From contig JAEBUN010000062.1 of NCBI GenBank assembly GCA_023014365.1, forward strand, positions 1 through 64,000: a stretch of 64,000 nucleotides of DNA. Direction: 5' to 3'. Source of the stretch: Lepiota brunneoincarnata. Lineage: Eukaryota; Basidiomycota; Agaricomycetes; Agaricales; Agaricaceae. The position numbers were made by a program, and so were the translations under genes. Numbering within the stretch: position 1 is the stretch's first letter; every line of letters begins with the position of its first letter. Shown one piece after another: positions 33,817-45,528 of the stretch. Below the pieces are notes generated by a model, which saw nothing but the letters and a program-made list of their open reading frames with translations, was not told the origin of the DNA and searched no databases.

Positions 33817-36800
33817 ATGCCTCCAAAGAAATTCTCAGCCTGAGAATCCCCATCACCCCCTCCTCCCAAATCGAGAAGCAGAATCTCAGGATCAGGAACC
33901 CAAAACCCGGATCCCAGAAGAAACCCTATCCCCACTCAAACACCATCGCCATTCTATCCTCCATCCCCATTTGATTCACCTAAACCATGTGCATCAACAT
34001 CTACCCAACTAGTCCCAACAACATCATCAAGTGTCTCAGCCGCATTAGCCAAAAGACAAAGACAACACGAAGAACAAGAAAAACGCGATATCATCGCAAA
34101 TCAACTTTCCCCACTTGAACTTAAAAGACTTCAACAAGCCATACAACAACCAAGAGAACTCACAGGTTCTGAAGAGAATCTCCTTTCAAGACACGAAGCC
34201 TTTGTCGAATTCAACCGAGGAAAAACTCCCATAGATAACGATTCAGATGTCTACATAACAGACGACAACCAACCAGATCCCGATCCACAACCACCCGCAT
34301 TACCCATCGCACCCTTAGCCCTACTGGCTCCTCCTTTACGACCAACACAACCACCATCACCACCACTGCCACCGTCACCCAGACAATCACAAATAATGGC
34401 CGCCGCAGCTACCCCAAAGGAGCTAGGACTCCTCAAACCCATCGCCTTCGATGGAACTAGAAGACTATTCGAAGATTGGATCTTCCAATGTGAAGTTTAT
34501 GTGCTTGCTAATGCAACCACTTACAACACCGACCTCGCTAGGACCCTATTTGTCCTTTCGACGATGCAATCAGGAGATGCCCAAGCCTGGGCTAGACAAT
34601 ACCTCCACAAGAGAAATGCCCAAACTCAACAAGGGCAACCCATAGCCATGGAGTCATGGGACAACTTCACCGCTTGACTTAGGGCCGACTTCACCCCAGC
34701 AGATGAACATGTGTACGCGCATACCAGACTTCAAACCCTGCACCAAGCAGGCAAACCAATGACCGAGTTCAACGCTCAGTTCAAGGAACTTGTCTGACAA
34801 TCCGGATTAAACGAAGATCGCACCCTGATCGATCTATACCACAAGGCAATCAACCGCTGCATTGCCATGAAGATCGACAAATCGGAAAACCCTCCGACAA
34901 CTATCACCGCTTGGTACACCCGAGCCAATAAACTCAATGACAATTTCCGCCGAATCAACGCCCTCTACGGCACCCCCAGAAACACGTTCCCCCAAAGGAA
35001 CCAATACCAACCCAATCGCAGACCAAACTGTCCAAACAACAACATGCCTTACACACAATTCTACCAAAGGAGCAACGCTCCACGGTTCACCCCACGTGAC
35101 CCACACACCATGGAAGTAGACCATGTCACAATAGAAGAAGGATTCGAAGATCCTTATCCCAAAATTCCACAACCAGAATATGCCGAAGAAAGCTCTGCAC
35201 AAGAACCGTTGGAGTTAGATGCCGTTGTCACCGGACAACAAATGAAATCATACCAGAACCAAGAATGCTTCCAATGTGGAGCCAAAGATCATTGGGTCAG
35301 CAAATGCCCTCAACTACCGCCAGCTAGACGCTTCCCAGGAATGCATACCAACCCTCCTCGCCCTGCGAGAAACCCCAACCATCCCTTCCCTGGACAACAA
35401 AACACTTGTCCTGGATTCCCAAACCGGAACACCCAACAATTACCGCAACGCAAGTATTCCCTTGCTGTCGCAGAAGTCGCATCTCAGATGCACCAAATGG
35501 TCGATGACCTTGATCCTGAACTCCAACAAGAACTCCACTCCGCGCTAGCCGGGGACCCGGAAATGCGTCCATTCCAGGATTTTTTAAAAAGGAACGCTGT
35601 CGACAGATGTGCCCCTGCATGTTCCAGAACTCAGAAGGACATTTCATACTCTCACTCCCAGAAGGACATTTTCTTGATAAACTCTGTACAATTACAACTA
35701 TCCCTGAATAAACGATCCCTTTTCTTACCCATCGAGATTTGGAGTGAACGGACATCAAAACCCGTGGCCATCACTGCCCTGATAGATTCAGGAGCCCAAG
35801 GGAACTTCATCTCCCACAAAGTCATTGAACGACATGGTAATCAAACCAAACGGCTGGACCAACCAATTCCACTCAGTAACGTTGACGGAACTGATAATAA
35901 ACATGGCAAGATCCATGAATACATCAAAATCAGAACCATCATCAATGGAAGAGATTGCACGCTAGAAGCATACATCACAAATACTGGTGAGAAAGACCTC
36001 ATCATCGGATTTCCCTGGTTGGAACAATACAATCCCAACATCAACTGGAAGACCAAGACATTTTCTTGGAAACCACAAATCGATCACCAAGACTTTTCCA
36101 AACTCCTCAGAACCCTACAATGACCTGTCAAACTCAACTCCATCGCCATGGACATAATGGCTGGAAAAATTTCCCCACCCGAGGAAAACCCCGAAGAATA
36201 CGTCAACTTATCAAACGTTGACCTTGACACCTTCTCTTTGGAAAGAGAAATGAATCCGATGCTTCTAACCCCATTAGAAGTAAACGCCAAAGCTACACAT
36301 GCCACAACACTCCACAATGAACAACACAATCCAACAAAATCGGCAAACCAAAAAGGAAAACAACCAGAATCAAACAAAGAACTACCTGAGATCCCTCGAA
36401 GATTCGCCCGATGGGCTAGAATATTCAACAAAAAAGCCTCCAAACGATTCCCACCATCAAGAACATTTGATCACGAAATTGAACTAAAACCAACATTTGA
36501 AGCAAAATCAATGAAACCTTATCAAGTGGCACCTGCCGAAGAAAAAGCGCTGAAGGAATTCATAGACGAAAACCTCCGAAAAGGCTACATCCGCCCTTCA
36601 AAATCCCCTATGGCATCACCCTTCTTTTTTGTTGCCAAGAAAGGAGGAGACCTCTGACCCTGCCAAGACTATTGTTATCTAAACAATCATACTGTCAAAA
36701 ATGCTTACCCAATCCCCATGATTTCCTCTATCATGGACAAACTCAAAGGAGCTAAGTATTTCACTAAGCTCAACATCCGCCTAGGATACAATAACGTCAG

Positions 36801-39422
36801 AATCAAAGATGGCGATCAATGGAAAGCAGCGTTCAAGACTCCCATGGGTCTTTTCGAACCAACTGTTATGTTTTTCGGACTCTGCAATAGTCCCGCAACG
36901 TTCCAACACATGATGGACACATTATTCTCCGAAATAATGGAGAAAGGAGGAATCATCATCTACATGGATGATATCCTAATCTATGGTAAAACCCAAGAAG
37001 AAACCGACCAACTTACGGAAAAAGTACTGCAAATCTTGCAGGAAAACGACCTCTACCTCAAAACAGAGAAATGCAAGTTCAACAAACAATGACTCAAATA
37101 TCTCGGCATGATCATCATGCCAGACGAGATCAAAATGGATCCCGGAAAACTCAAGGGAATAGAAGACTAGCCAGTACCAAAAACAGTCCGACACGTTTGG
37201 AAATTCATCGGATTTTGTAACTTCTACCGGAAGTTCATCTGCAGCTACTCCCACCACACCAAACCCCTGAACCAACTCCTTTCCAAATCAAACAAATTCG
37301 AATGGAAAGAAGAACAACAGAAAGCGTTCGAAACACTCAAAAATGAATTCCTAAAAGAACTGGTACTCCTCATGCCCGACTCCACAAAACCCTTTGAAAT
37401 AGAAGCCGATGCTTCTAAATTTGCATCAGGAGCTGTCCTATATCAACACGACATCAATGGAATACGGAAACCTGTATCATTCTATTCAAAGATGTTTGGA
37501 CCAGTGGAACGAAACTACGATATCTATGACAGGGAACTTCTCGCAATTATCCAAGCCCTCAAAGAATGGCGCCATTACCTCCTTGGCAGCCCCCATACCG
37601 TCCGTATCAGAACGGATCACCAAAACCTAACATACTGGCGTAAACCCCAGAAAATCAACCGCCAACAAGCACAATGGGTCCAGACCCTTGCTGACTACAA
37701 CTTCAAATTAGAATACATCCCAGGATCAAAGATCCCCGCACCAGACGCCCTATCAAGACGTCCAGACCACATCCCTGATGAGGATAACAATAACGAAGAC
37801 GTCACCATGCTCCCAAACAACCTCTTTGTCGCCACTGCTGACATGAAAGATCAAAACCTGATCACAATACTCCCAGAACACCTCTTTATCGCCACCGTCA
37901 ATATGGAACTCCAAGAAAGAATCACGGAATCACCCAAATACGACGCTAGAACCACTGAAGCATTCAAACTCCTAAAAGAAACCCATCCTAACGCCGCCGA
38001 TAAAGACTTCGGAACAGTTCCGACCTCAAATGGTCCACTCCTCACATTCCAAGAACGTGTCATTATTCCAGAAGACCTCCAACTCAGACACAATGTCATC
38101 GCAAGATACCACGACCACCCTACACATGGCCACCCTGGAGAACAGGAAACATACTGCCTGGCCAAGAAAGAAGTATATTGGCCAGGAATGTCAACATTCA
38201 TAAAGAACTACGTCAAAGGCTGTCCAGAGTGTCAACAACACAAAATCATACGCAGACCAGATCGTGCACCAACTCAACCGATCCCACCATCATCTTCCAA
38301 ACACCCATTTGCACAGATCTCATGGGATCTTATCACCGGTCTACCACCTAGCGCCGGTCACAATGCGATATTGTCTGTGGTGGACCATGGCCTTACGAAG
38401 GGGGTAATTTTCATCCCAACCTCAGATCGATCAAACGCCGACGACATCAGACGACTATTAATAGAAAAAGTCTTCACCAGATTCGGACTACCTGACAAAA
38501 TCATATCAGATCGAGACCCCAGATTCACCGCCAACTCCTTCCAACAACTAGCCAAATGATTAAACATACAACAGGCATTCTCAACTGCATACCATCCCCA
38601 GACAGATGGTTCCACTGAACAATACAATCAGGAAATCAAAACCTACCTCGCCATATACTGCACCAGAAACCCTCTTGACTGGTCGGAAACCCTCCCTATC
38701 GCTGAGTTTGCACACAACTCCAAAATACATGCCTTAAGGCAGAAATCCCCATTTGAACTAATCATGGGATACAACCATCCACCGATACCCACAGTAATGG
38801 AAACATCGAACTTTCCATCAGTAGATGAACACATCAGACTCCTTGATGATGCCAGAAAAGAAGCACACGCAGCACATCAACTCTCCGCCGATATTATGAA
38901 ACAAAGAACCAGAAGAACTGTCAAACCCCTTGAAACATGTCAAAAGGTATGGCTAGAAGCCAAGAACCTCAAACTTCCCTTCATTTCCAACAAAAATCCC
39001 CAAAATGACTAGGACCCTTCCTTATCACAGAAGTCTTATCGCCACTCACCTACAAGCTAAAACTTCCGATCAAATGGAAGATACATCCAATATTCCACAG
39101 AAACCTTCTAACTCCATACACCGAAACAGAAGCATATGGATCTCATCCGACTCCACCACCACCAGACATCATCAATGAAGAAGAGGAATACGAAATAGAA
39201 GCCATTCTAAATCACCGCCAACACCGCGGAAAACTCCAATACTACATCAAATGGAAAGGATACTCCCACACGGAGAACGAATGGATCACCGATGAAACAC
39301 TTCATACAAACGCCGAAGAATACTTAACCAAGTATAAAGAAGCTCATGGAATCCTCCAGAAAGAACAGGAACCCACCAGAACCAACCAAAGACAACTTCG
39401 CTCCCACACCAAACATACTTAA
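33817..39422 (+). pseudogene. Family A gag-pol with chromodomain (stops, one frameshift)
   Basis: One long frame from ATG 33817. Order: Gag; zinc knuckle CFQCGAKDHWVSKC (about 35,270); protease ALIDSGAQGNFIS (about 35,780); RT with [15 protein letters not shown] and YMDDILIY (about 36,965); RNase H EIEADASKFASGAV (about 37,400); integrase H2C2 (HGHPGEQ.., CPECQQHK, 38,120-38,240) and core SWDLITGLPPS..SVVDHG; chromodomain EYEIEAILNHR..YYIKWKGYS..NEWI (39,190-39,290). In-frame stops: TGA at 33841, 34675, 34795, 36121, 36655, 37090 and 38557; TAG at 37168. Most TGAs fit CGA to TGA. Near 39,000 one extra base shifts the frame, next to a TGA in place of Trp. The final stop is TAA 39420-39422. Catalytic motifs are intact. 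Confidence 0.9.
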
Positions 39423-39425
39423 AAG

Positions 39426-40551
39426 ATGCCAATGAACCTCGACCTCACTCGCCCCCAAACTACTCCCCCTTTTTCAACAACACCTTCACCAACCTCCTCA
39501 TCATCCTCCGTCGTCATTATAAACAATGCAAATGTTGAACATACTACACTTCAAACAACTCCCGTTCCGGCCCCATCTCCCTACACCCCCTCTCACACCT
39601 TCGCCGCAACATACGCCTCCCTCAGGGACAAGACCCCCGACCCCAACGACACCCCAGAACCAACAGCCGCCCCAGCCGCCTCCCTTAGATACCATACAGC
39701 TGGAGTATGATCATATGGACCAGATCACCCTTCTGACGGAGATCTGCGCGAGGCTGCCACCAACGGAGCCTTTACGACTAAATTGGAACACACTTCAATT
39801 TCAGAATACGACCAACAACTCTGGTACGACTATACCCACCACATACGACAGACTAAGGCTCTCGCTACTGCGTACAATACGCAACGTGCCTGGGCAGAAT
39901 CACTTGAGCGACTTCTCTGCTCAAGATCGGGCCTCATGTCCGAGGTGTCGAAGAACCTACCCAAACGAGATGAGGTACATACCTTGCAGCCCCCCACCGC
40001 AACCATCCCCACCACTACCACAACGACCACTGCTGCTATCATCACCACCGTCCCCAACAAGGGAAGAAAGCCCACCAGTGTCAGAAATCCCTTCAGACTT
40101 CTCACCCCCACCAAGGACACCACCCACACCATCGCCAGTAACAACGTCCCGATTCGGAACTCCCCCAACCCCATTCACCCACAAACCAACCCCCGAACCA
40201 CCGACAGATCAGTCTGCATCCAATGCAGACACACAGGACACTGGGCCATGGATTGCCCCCAATTTGCCTGCCTCGGATGCAAGCAATATGCCCCAGGGCA
40301 CTACTCATACAACTGCATCAAATATAGATGCCCCCATTGCACTGTCTTCCAACCATGCCATAAACGGACCGAATGCCCAAGTCAAAAGACTCAACACACC
40401 CCCTATTCCAGAAATCCTACAACCCGTCCCTCGACTATTCCCACAACTCACCATTGATACATTGACCTCACCCATGAGGATTACTACGAGGAGTGCTACG
40501 ACGATGTGGCCGAATCAAACATCACAGGAGAACCATGCAGTTCCTTCTGAA
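39426..40551 (+). pseudogene. Family A ORF3: zinc-knuckle protein downstream of pol
   Basis: ATG three bases after the pol stop and in the same frame as the chromodomain. Ser/Pro/Thr-rich N terminus, then SISEYDQQLWYDYTHHIRQT and a helical segment. Next come a CCHC knuckle CIQCRHTGHWAMDC (about 40,220) and two further Cys/His clusters (CLGCKQYAPGHYSYNC and CPHCTVFQPCHKRTEC). After a TGA at 40455 an acidic tail (HEDYYEECYDDVAES) runs to TGA 40549. Two internal TGAs (39708 and 40455) fit CGA to TGA. The knuckle suggests an extra nucleic-acid-binding protein. A homologous ORF with CFKCHQIGHWAHSC exists in family E (60.2-61.5 kb). Confidence 0.65.
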
Positions 40552-40794
40552 GCAAACCAAATCACCCCACCAGAAGAAAGGATCGAAAGTCCCCATTTCA
40601 GACGCCTTCTATACGACATCTTTTACCCAGGACAACCCCCATTCCCAGAAACTGCCACCATACTCGATCTTCACAGAACTCCCACTCCCACCTTCTCCCC
40701 CATCATTCCCCCCAGACCAGACTCCACCGACCCACCACAGATCGATTACTATGAACCAAATTACCTAGCCGAGTACCCAGAAGAAGGAAACTAA
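39526..40794 (+). other. Uninterrupted 422-codon overlapping frame in ORF3 region
   Basis: A second frame, open for 1269 bases, overlaps ORF3 almost completely. It is Pro/Thr-rich at first and then more mixed (ITTRSATTMWPNQTSQENHA, YEPNYLAEYPEEGN). It has no stops while the ORF3 frame has two TGAs. It may be a chance product of C-rich, T-poor composition, or a real overlapping gene. Confidence 0.3.
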
Positions 40795-40831
40795 CGAGTT
40801 GTATGGAAAACAACTCTAGAAACGGACCTAA

Positions 40832-41676
40832 TGTTATCAGAAGCCACATCAGAAGGACGGTTACTTTTAGTTCACATTTGTAAGGGGACAATCCACAAAC
40901 ACCCCTAAGCCTCCCAGCACACTGTACATCCCCCCTTTCAAACGCTTACACCCCAAACATAACCAGAATGCACCAGAGGTCCCCTCACTGCCCAGTTAAA
41001 CCCCTCCCTTCACCCTCCTTAACCCTCACCGGCTTCCTCCCATTTCCTGTAGACTTTAGACTGTTATCTTCACTCCCCACACTCATTTTAATCACACCTG
41101 GCCTTGTGCAACACCCAGACACCACTGTCAAGCCTTGTTCAATTTATATTGATTATATAAGTCAAGTATATACATAGTTTTCGCCTGCAGGGGTTCCCTC
41201 ATCCTATTCTCTTAGGATTTCCCTGCAGGTATGGACTCCCTACTTAGCTCACAGATTAATAATACTTAGGATTTCCCTGCAGTGACGTTTCGGCTCCCTG
41301 AGTTGTCCGAACCCTCCAGGTTGCCCTAACAACATTCCCATGTCACTATGAAACTATCAGTAGTGTACATCAGAAGGACTATTCTTAGTATACACCTCAT
41401 GTTTTCTTATCTCTGACTCATAGTTACCCCGGTCCGAACCATTATAGTAGGAGTACAGCCACACTTAGGAGTATATAAGGATACAGTACAATACCTTGTA
41501 TCCTTATCTTAGTGTTATACAGTTCTTGCCTCCTATATCTCTTTGCCCTTAAAACCGGCTGGACTATAGTGCTCCGTCGTCTCCAAGTCATGCCTAGTAG
41601 GACAAGACCAAGTCTGTATAGACATCTTGCCACAAATGCCATGCTACTCAAGAGCGAACCCCTAACCCGGGTAACA
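40832..41676 (+). repeat. Family A 3' LTR, split by a solo LTR
   Basis: 387 bases in two parts (40832-40878 and 41337-41676), after removing the 453-base insert and one copy of its 5-base duplication. Confidence 0.9.
40879..41331. repeat. Solo LTR of family G nested in the family A 3' LTR
   Basis: TGTAAGGGGACA..CTAACA, 453 bases. ACATT stands directly before (40874-40878) and after it (41332-41336): a perfect 5-bp target duplication. Without the insert the host LTR reads continuously. Inner repeats cctgcaggg/aggatttccctgcag occur near 41,190-41,282. Orientation is uncertain. Confidence 0.9.
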
Positions 41677-43461
41677 GCAATGATAGTTGCATTTGGCTGG
41701 TGAGAATCCTTTTGAGAAGTATGCAACTGGGTGTTTAACTCCATTATTGTCACGTTGAAGGAGGACTGCTCCTGATGCAAATAGTGATGCATTGCATTCA
41801 ATTTTGAAGGGTTTGTCTCGGTCTGGTACCATTAGTACTGGTTCACTTTGAAATTTTCTCTTGAGGGTATCAAAGGCATTTTGGCATTCTTCTGTCCATT
41901 TGAATTTCTTGGTTTTGGACATTAAAGCATTGAGGGGTTTGGCCCATGTAGCGTATTGATGTATAAACTTCTGGTAGAAGTTGCAAAATCCTATAAATTT
42001 GCATACATCACATGGGGTAGTCGGTGTTGGCCATTCAGCAATGCCTTTGAGCTTTGCTGGGTCCATTGAGACTGAGTCCAGAGTGATGATAACTCTTAGA
42101 TATTTGAGTTGTTGGCGTTCGAATTTGCATTTCTTGGTCTTGAGGTATAGATTGTTGTTTTTAAGTATTTTGAGTACTTCTCTTGTAAGATGTTGGAGTT
42201 CTTGTTTTGTTTTTGTGTGAATGAGGATGTCATCCATGTAAACAATTACTCCTCCATTATCAATGAGTTTTTGGAATAGTGAGTCCATCATGGTTTGGAA
42301 GGTTGCTGGGGAGTTGCACATTCCGAAAAACATGACCGTAGGTTTGAATAGTCCTTGGGGTGTTCTGAAGGCTCCTTTCCATTCATCTCCTTTGCATATA
42401 CGGATATTATTGTATCCTGCTTGTACATCAAGTTTGGTAAAGTATCATGATCCTTGGAGTTTGTTGAGAATATGTGAGATGAGGGGAAGGTTGTATGCAT
42501 TCTTGACAGTATGCTTGTTGAGGTACCTGTAATCTTGACAGGAGTGTAGCTTTCCATCTTTCTTTCCTACAAAGAAGAAAGGTGAGGCCATTGGTGATTC
42601 GGATGGTCAAATGTATCCTTTCTGAAGATTTTCTTTGAGAAATGTATCAAGTTCCTTTTCTTCATTAAGGGAGAGTTGGTAGGATTTCATGGCAATTGGT
42701 TTGAATGATTCCTTGAGTTCGATCTTGTGATCCCATGGTTGTTGTGGGGGAAATTGTTCAGCTTGTTTCTTGCTGAATACTGGGAGGTATTCGTGGAATT
42801 CTGTGGGTACAACTTTTCTTGGGTTGTTGTTCTTCTTTTCTCCATGTTGTACAGCAAGGAATTGTGATGCTGAGGCTTTGAAGTTGATTTCTTCGAAGCT
42901 TGTAGGCTCGAGGGTGGAGATGTGGTTGAGTTGGTCATTGTAGATCCAATCGGGTTCCATAGATTGGATGAGTTCTTGGAAGATAGTGTTGTCCCAATGT
43001 TTGTTTCTCCAGCGTAATTGTTTGGCATCCCAGTCGATGTCTGGATTGTGTTCCACAAGCCAAGGGAATCCAAGGATGAGTCTTGGGCTTCCAAGGGAGA
43101 CTACTTTTGGTTTGATCTCCATATCCTTTCTGTTAACCGTTAGGTTGAGGGTCATATAGTGGGTGGCTGTCCCATTTTTGTTAATAGATCCATCGGCATT
43201 TCGTACTTCGATGGGTCAATCAAGGGGTACTGTCTTGAATGAGTGTTGTCTGACCATTCCAGGGTCGATGAAATTTCCTGCTGCTCCTGAGTTGAGTAGG
43301 ACAAGTAGTTCCACACTTTCAGGTCCTTCCTTAGTGATTTTGTGATTTTGGATTTGGCAGGGTAGATGTATTACACGTGCTGACGATTCCTGTAATTTTA
43401 TGACATTAATATCATTGTGTGGATAAGGAAGGGAAGGGGGTTTTTGTGGAGGGCTAGACAT
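41677..43461 (-). pseudogene. Family D protease, reverse transcriptase, part of RNase H
   Basis: Protease LLNSGAAGNFIDPGMV (about 43,290; the usual catalytic D-S-G reads N-S-G). The segment LILGFPWLVEHNPDIDW follows. RT N-terminal part is at about 42,900-42,500. RT core [20 protein letters not shown] and YMDDILIHT (about 42,240) keep the catalytic Asp pair. Connection domain AEWPTPTTPCDVCKFIGFCN and the start of RNase H follow. Stops and frame changes occur at about 43,217, 42,606 and 42,448. Confidence 0.8.
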
Positions 43462-43475
43462 GGTGGCTAGTCTCC

Positions 43476-45089
43476 TTAGGCAAAATCCTTAACCAGAGGG
43501 GCATCTGGGTGGTTGGATTCATTTGTGAAGTGTTTGTAGATGTCCTTGACTTCTTCGTTGGTTGCATCTTCTAGTATGTTGTATAAGGAGTTCTTTTTCC
43601 TATAACTTGCTTGTCTTCTTCTGGATATCACATTTGACTGGTTTCTGGCATCCAAATTGTGGGGTAATTTGGATCGGTGATATATAGTCTTCTTGGTGGG
43701 GCATTTGCAGGCGAAGTGTCCAGTCGTGCGGCAATTGAAGCATCTCTTCTCCTTGAGATCCCTTCTCTGGGCATCTGTGAGGATTGCATTGAGAGCTTCA
43801 CGGGTGTGCTCCTGTACCAACTGGTGGAGTCTGTCTTCTTTGGTCTCCTCATCTTCATCAGCTTCCTCGGTGAGTAGATCTGGCTCTTCCTCAAAGTTGA
43901 GGTTGTAGACCACTTTGGTGAGTTGGTCAATATCCATTGTGTTAGGGTCTGTCACTTGATAGGGGAGTGGGACACAGCATGTAAAAGCATTTCTTTTCCC
44001 TTTAAATGAGCGAGGGTGTGAAGTCGTTGGAAATGAGGGAGCTCCTCAAGTTTGCATATAGTCACATTGAGTTTGTAATATTTGATATGCTGTTCGAGCT
44101 TGCTTGAACCAGTCATTGAGTTTGTTTCCTGGATTGAGGCTAATTGTCTTGATTGCAACAGGGCGATCCAGCCTGTTCTTGAAATAGTTGACCGCCACCA
44201 CTCCATCTCCAAGGTCAGCCTGATAGGCAAGTATCTGGAACTGGGATATGTAATCGTCAATATACTGTCCATTCTGTTTGAGGTGGCAGATTCTGTCCAT
44301 TGCATCTGCGGGGATGTTGTTTGGGGCAAAGGATGTGTCGAGTCCTTCCAGGAATTTCTTCCATGTTGGAGGGTTCTGGCTTCCATCAAGTTCCTTGTTT
44401 GATTCCAAGAATGCTCCTCTCCATGTTGTGGTGGGGCCAGTGGACATGTATGAAAGGGCAAATTGTATCTTGGTTTTGTCATCAGAAAAGGCACTGGGCT
44501 TTGCATTGATGTACATATAATTGTACTGCATCCTTCCAGAGACGGTAGTAGTCAGTAAAGGTTGGGGGTGTATTGATCTTTGTGGAGGAGGCCATATCGT
44601 TAGTGTCAGAGGTTGTGGATTCCTCGTCGGAAGTGTGAATAGACCTGGTAGTGGGGCTAACTTCAGATGATTCAGATTGTACAGGGGAACTGGATCGAGG
44701 TGGTGAGTGTACTGGTGATCCAAGTGGTGGTGTGAGGGGTGACAATGTTCTTGGGGGTTCCTGTTGTGAAGTGTTGTCGCAAGTTCTTGTACTTGTTGAG
44801 GGTTGAGGACCGGAGGATGGGGTAGATGTTCTATGAATTGGCTCCCTGAGCTTTGAGTGGGTAGAGGTGGCAGTTCTTTCAGGTGGTGGTTGTTTGGGTA
44901 GGGATTGAAGAACTGATGCTGGGGGTGCTGGGTATCCTGGGTCTTCTGTTCGATGTTGAACTCTCTTGGTAGGTTGTGTAGGGTATGGTGTGGAACCAGA
45001 GGGTGAACGAGTGAGGGGTATAGGTTTTGTTTTCTTTTTATGGTCCATGGTGGAGGGGGTGTGAAGTTGGGTTTGGAGTCGGTTGTCAA
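43476..45089 (-). pseudogene. Family D gag
   Basis: Pro-rich N terminus from ATG 45089. Capsid-like core is at about 44,500-44,100 (FALSYMSTGPTTTWRGAFLE, FLEGLDTSFAPNNIPADAM, YISQFQILAYQADLG). Nucleocapsid part at 43955-43476 has MDIDQLTK.. and the CCHC knuckle CFNCRTTGHFACKC (about 43,720). A frame change separates the two parts near 44,000. Confidence 0.75.
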
Positions 45090-45206
45090 CCAGTCAGAAC
45101 TGTTAGATTCTTCATAGTCGGTGGCAAGGAGGTCATTTCAGTTTGTAGACAGGGTGTAGAGGGAAGAAGTTGAAGGTGAAGGTGGGGTTGAAGGTGAATA
45201 AACAAT

Positions 45207-45332
45207 GCTTGCAGGTGCATTATCCCAATCGATGCTTGAAGGTGCAGATGACCTATATACAATGCTTACAGGTGCATTATCCCAATCAACACTTAAAGGT
45301 GTGGATGACCTATCAATGCTTTTGGTGCATCT
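45207..45332. repeat. 63-bp tandem repeat, two copies, in the D leader
   Basis: Unit begins AATGCTTGCAGGTGCATTAT and includes GGTGCAGATGACCTATATAC. It lies between the family D priming site and gag. Confidence 0.7.
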
Positions 45333-45514
45333 GACCAAGGGTGTAGAGGGTATGGTGGCCTGCTCTATGGGGGTGTATCACTGGACAGCAGCAAGGCATG
45401 TCATCAGATACGGTTGGCACTCGGATAGCAATAAAGCATATTGTCTGCCGGTGTGAAAGGGTAGCAACAAGGCGTACCAATACCATGGGGTGTATGATGG
45501 AGGTTGTCCAAAGG

Positions 45515-45526
45515 AAGCTTTAATCT
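45515..45526 (-). promoter_or_regulatory. Self-priming primer-binding site of family D
   Basis: AGATTAAAGCTT (minus strand) two bases after the LTR. It is the exact 12-base reverse complement of AAGCTTTAATCT in the LTR (45710-45699), which lies 35 bases downstream of TATATAAGG (45745-45737). Confidence 0.8.
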
Positions 45527-45528
45527 AA

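Larger units (their letters stand above)
33059..41676 (+). mobile_element. Family A chromodomain Ty3 (Tf1/sushi-like) element, nearly complete
   Basis: Two LTRs of 387 bases each (33059-33445; 40832-41676 after removing a nested LTR) differ at seven positions, six of them CpG against TpG/CpA. Between them: self-priming site, leader ORF, gag-pol and ORF3. Flanks do not show a target duplication (aggga / gcaat). The left flank is the middle of a family B LTR and the right flank the RNase H region of family D, so this is either a recombinant or both flanks were rearranged. Confidence 0.9.

Noticed and set aside
34834..35202. Minus-strand frame of 122 codons opposite gag
   Set aside because: Antisense shadow of the family A gag coding sequence with no domain of its own.
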